A DNA stretch of 9,555 nt, from NCBI GenBank assembly GCA_964506325.1, contig CAZDLO010000128.1, positions 1-9,555 on the forward strand, read 5' to 3'. Origin of the DNA: CAINVV01 sp964506325 (GTDB taxonomy: Bacteria > Bacteroidota > Bacteroidia > Bacteroidales > Prolixibacteraceae). Shown one piece after another: positions 7,235 to 9,555 of the stretch. Numbering within the stretch: position 1 is the first letter of the stretch; every line of letters begins with the position of its first letter. Under the pieces are notes generated by a model. The model had not been told where the DNA came from, did no database searches, and saw only the letters and a program-made list of their open reading frames with translations. A program made the translations under genes and the position numbers.

Positions 7235-9487
7235 CTAGGGTAAGTCAGTTCTGAATTGCGAAGCATATTTTGCATACAGCATTTTGGCTAAGGCAACGTG
7301 GTCCTCCAGGCTTTCCCTGGTGGTAAATTCATTGTGATCTTTGGTCCAGCCCTCTTCCCATTTTTCAATTTTCTTACTAAATGCTGCGGCATCCCAGGGA
7401 CTATTTTCATTTACAGAAAGCACTAATTCATCGCTGAAGAGTTTCCACCGGCGCCCATAGAAATCATTTAACGACCCTGCCCATTCCTTTGCGGCGTAAT
7501 TGCCCCCCGCCCATGTCGTTATCATCGTACGGGCATTCCATTCGTAGAGGTGTTTTTGCTGTGCATCTTTTCCCCAACGTTTGGCATCCTCCAGCCACCT
7601 TCCCAGGAGAAACTGATCATCGCATGCCAGCAGCCGGTCGATGTCATTTATTAAGCCAAGCATTTTACCCCAGGCGCATTTCAAAGCAGCAGTATCCTTT
7701 TTAGCGTAGGCGTCCATCATTTCAAGATAGTACCTATCAGAAAGTTTGACCAGTGTTTGACGGCTTAAGTTTACCAAATCAAACCTGAAGTTTCTAACCT
7801 TTGAAAACTCGTCGGAGCAGTCAATCATGGATTTCCAGATGGGCAATATGTTTACCTCCTTAAAAAAATCTCCGTCAATCTTTTTGGGGTCCAAACCAAC
7901 AGCAGGCCGTTGGATCATAATGTTCTCCACCCGATCCCTCGAATACAGCGTCCTTCGCAGCTGCTCCCAGACGCTTTGAATTTTTTCATTACTCAGTCCA
8001 TAGCGGCGGGTTACAAAATCCTTCATCCAGACATCCATATCCGGAATTTCCTGCCTCCACACCATATCCGACTGGAAATCATCAATAATTGGATTCCATC
8101 CCAACCCTTCCATGATATAGCCAATTCCCGACATTTTCCCGGACTCTTTGCCTTTTTGATGCATGGTTTTTCTAAGGTCATCAGCCATACAATCTATGCT
8201 GCCGTGCATGGAAACTCTTTCACCAAAATTTTGAATGATGCTCCATACCCAGGGTTGTCCGAAATAAGCGCCATTTTCCAAAATTGACTTTTTCCCACGG
8301 CGTATTTTTCTTTCACCATACATTTCAAGGATTAACAGCTTATCCTTTGGAATGCCGCTAAAGAAAGCCTTTAATTGCGAAGGCTGCCAGAATTCGGCCC
8401 TGCTGTCGAAAGCCCAGCTCTGAAGTACCCAAATTGCTTCGGGATCGTGCGTACCCATTGAATTATAGAGTGATATCCCCATATTCCTCAGAAATGTAGT
8501 GTCGTTGTTTTGAGGAGACATCTCAATAAATGTATCGGAAGCGTATAGGTGATCCGTTCCAAAGAGTTTCTCCTGCTCTTCCAGGAATATCTTTCCCACC
8601 TTATTAAAATTCGGGTCACCGGGATCAATAAAATAGGTTGGAGGAGCGTCAAACCACCTCAATTCCGCCAATTTTATTTCCGGGTCCACCTCGCTGAGTG
8701 CTTTAGGTACATGCCCGGTGAAACCTTGCAGAACCGGTAGCATCCCCATGCTCCGTTCACGGTCAAGAATTTTTTTCTCCAGGTCAACATGCTCACTGAT
8801 CCATGAATTGGGGAGGGGACCATCGAATCCATCCAGGCAGCCCATCCATCCGAAAGGGAGATATCCCGGACCGACAAAAAAATCCTGCATTTTCTCCGCA
8901 GATATTCCCAACCGCTTACCTACGTTCATCCAAACTCCCTCAAGACCGGTTACCGACAGGGGCGCATTTACCCCATACATAGCCATCAGGTCAATCATTC
9001 TCTCCCATTGTTTCCAGTCCCACCATGCCAATGTATAGCTGAATGCGCAGTAGTTGAAATAGTACCTGTATTTGTGGGGAGAAACAATATGGAGCGTATT
9101 TTCTATGCCAGGCAAGTTCCCGGGGAGGTTAAGCTGTACGGTCCGAAGGCTTACCTGGGCATTACAGAAGTACTTCAGGTACCAGTTCAGGCCCGATGCC
9201 ATGGATACTGCATTATTGCCCCCTACCATGAGTCTCCCATTCACTGTTTGCAGTTCGAATACATCCCTGCCTGCATCATCGGGGATTTTCCTGAAATCAA
9301 CCTTTCCTGATAATTCAGGTACCATCCTTGACAGGATACCTTTCGCTGCAGCCACACTAAGGTCATCAGCGGGATTTCCGGATGCCACCAATCCGGATAG
9401 CAGCACCAACACCACAAAGATGAACCGGTAAATGAAATGACCCTTTTTTGAGGAAAAATTGGATGAAAAGTTGAATGTCTTGTTCAT
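7235..9487 (-). CDS. Alpha-N-acetylglucosaminidase, GH89 (NAGLU-like), secreted
   Basis: This 750-residue exo-glycosidase is predicted to remove terminal alpha-linked GlcNAc, as from mucin-type O-glycans or heparan-type chains. A signal peptide is visible (Lys14-Lys15, then FIFVVLVLLSGLVASG at about 22-37). The NAGLU N-terminal domain spans ~40-130, the TIM barrel ~135-470 and the helical C-terminal domain ~480-745, so it is full length. Recognisable family blocks include the stretch from YRYYFNYCAFSYTLAWWDW (140-158), MYGVNAPLS, GFTGHVPKAL, TDHLYASDTFIEM, QPWVWSIIQNFG and RPAVG. By alignment in mind with human NAGLU, the catalytic residues are Glu322 (DTFIEM) and Glu460 (MEGLGWNP); both are present. 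I chose the ATG at 9485-9487. A TTG 30 bases upstream would give 760 residues, but it overlaps a promoter-like TACATTTG and adds nothing to the signal peptide. The gene is transcribed towards the GH106-type remnant. Confidence 0.93.
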   Translation of the reverse strand: MNKTFNFSSNFSSKKGHFIYRFIFVVLVLLSGLVASGNPADDLSVAAAKGILSRMVPELSGKVDFRKIPDDAGRDVFELQTVNGRLMVGGNNAVSMASGLNWYLKYFCNAQVSLRTVQLNLPGNLPGIENTLHIVSPHKYRYYFNYCAFSYTLAWWDWKQWERMIDLMAMYGVNAPLSVTGLEGVWMNVGKRLGISAEKMQDFFVGPGYLPFGWMGCLDGFDGPLPNSWISEHVDLEKKILDRERSMGMLPVLQGFTGHVPKALSEVDPEIKLAELRWFDAPPTYFIDPGDPNFNKVGKIFLEEQEKLFGTDHLYASDTFIEMSPQNNDTTFLRNMGISLYNSMGTHDPEAIWVLQSWAFDSRAEFWQPSQLKAFFSGIPKDKLLILEMYGERKIRRGKKSILENGAYFGQPWVWSIIQNFGERVSMHGSIDCMADDLRKTMHQKGKESGKMSGIGYIMEGLGWNPIIDDFQSDMVWRQEIPDMDVWMKDFVTRRYGLSNEKIQSVWEQLRRTLYSRDRVENIMIQRPAVGLDPKKIDGDFFKEVNILPIWKSMIDCSDEFSKVRNFRFDLVNLSRQTLVKLSDRYYLEMMDAYAKKDTAALKCAWGKMLGLINDIDRLLACDDQFLLGRWLEDAKRWGKDAQQKHLYEWNARTMITTWAGGNYAAKEWAGSLNDFYGRRWKLFSDELVLSVNENSPWDAAAFSKKIEKWEEGWTKDHNEFTTRESLEDHVALAKMLYAKYASQFRTDLP

Positions 9488-9514
9488 ATTGCTGATTATC
9501 CGTGGTTCCGGAAT

Positions 9515-9522
9515 CAAATGTA
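9515..9522 (-). promoter_or_regulatory. Candidate Bacteroidota -7 element ahead of GH89
   Basis: The minus strand reads TACATTTG, an exact match to the Bacteroidota -7 consensus TAnnTTTG, 27 bases before the chosen ATG. A transcript would start about 20 bases before that ATG and would exclude the alternative TTG start. No TTTG or TTG is found at the expected 17-21 bases upstream, so the -33 half is missing and the call stays weak. Confidence 0.3.
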
Positions 9523-9555
9523 AAAGAAAATTAGGAAGAATTGGGTCATCCCGGA

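Overview
The window most likely comes from a Bacteroidota genome and carries part of a glycan-degradation locus. The evidence is the set of long secreted carbohydrate-active proteins, the near absence of Shine-Dalgarno sequences ahead of the starts, and a TAnnTTTG-type promoter element ahead of one gene. Family assignments come from reading the translated sequence by eye, because no database search was possible.

Layout, left to right. Positions 1-182 lie downstream of the first gene and hold at most one doubtful short reading frame. Positions 183-2900 (minus) encode a 905-residue secreted protein with the look of a six-hairpin (alpha/alpha barrel) glycosidase that I cannot place in a numbered family. 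Positions 2944-5886 (minus) encode a 980-residue secreted right-handed beta-helix protein resembling GH141, with two CARDB-like domains and a C-terminal concanavalin-like domain. These two genes are 43 bases apart and read the same way, so they probably form one operon with the beta-helix gene first. Positions 5887-6537 are AT-rich and essentially non-coding. They contain a possible transposase scrap, a long imperfect hairpin, and a near-palindromic hairpin just ahead of the next gene. Positions 6538-7189 (plus) are a wreck of a GH106-type (alpha-L-rhamnosidase-like) gene: a Tat-type leader joined out of frame to the last ~170 residues, with the catalytic middle missing. Positions 7235-9487 (minus) encode a full-length GH89 alpha-N-acetylglucosaminidase with both expected catalytic glutamates.

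Working together, the intact genes suggest exo-acting breakdown of a heteroglycan with terminal alpha-GlcNAc and probably deoxy-sugars such as fucose or rhamnose. The deleted rhamnosidase-like gene suggests that the strain has lost one step or that the locus was rearranged. No SusC/SusD pair, sulfatase, regulator, RNA gene or CRISPR array is visible here. The most interesting points are the unclassified glycosidase, the long composite GH141-like protein, and the deletion scar with its preserved structured leader. I see no clear sign of a wholly new type of system.
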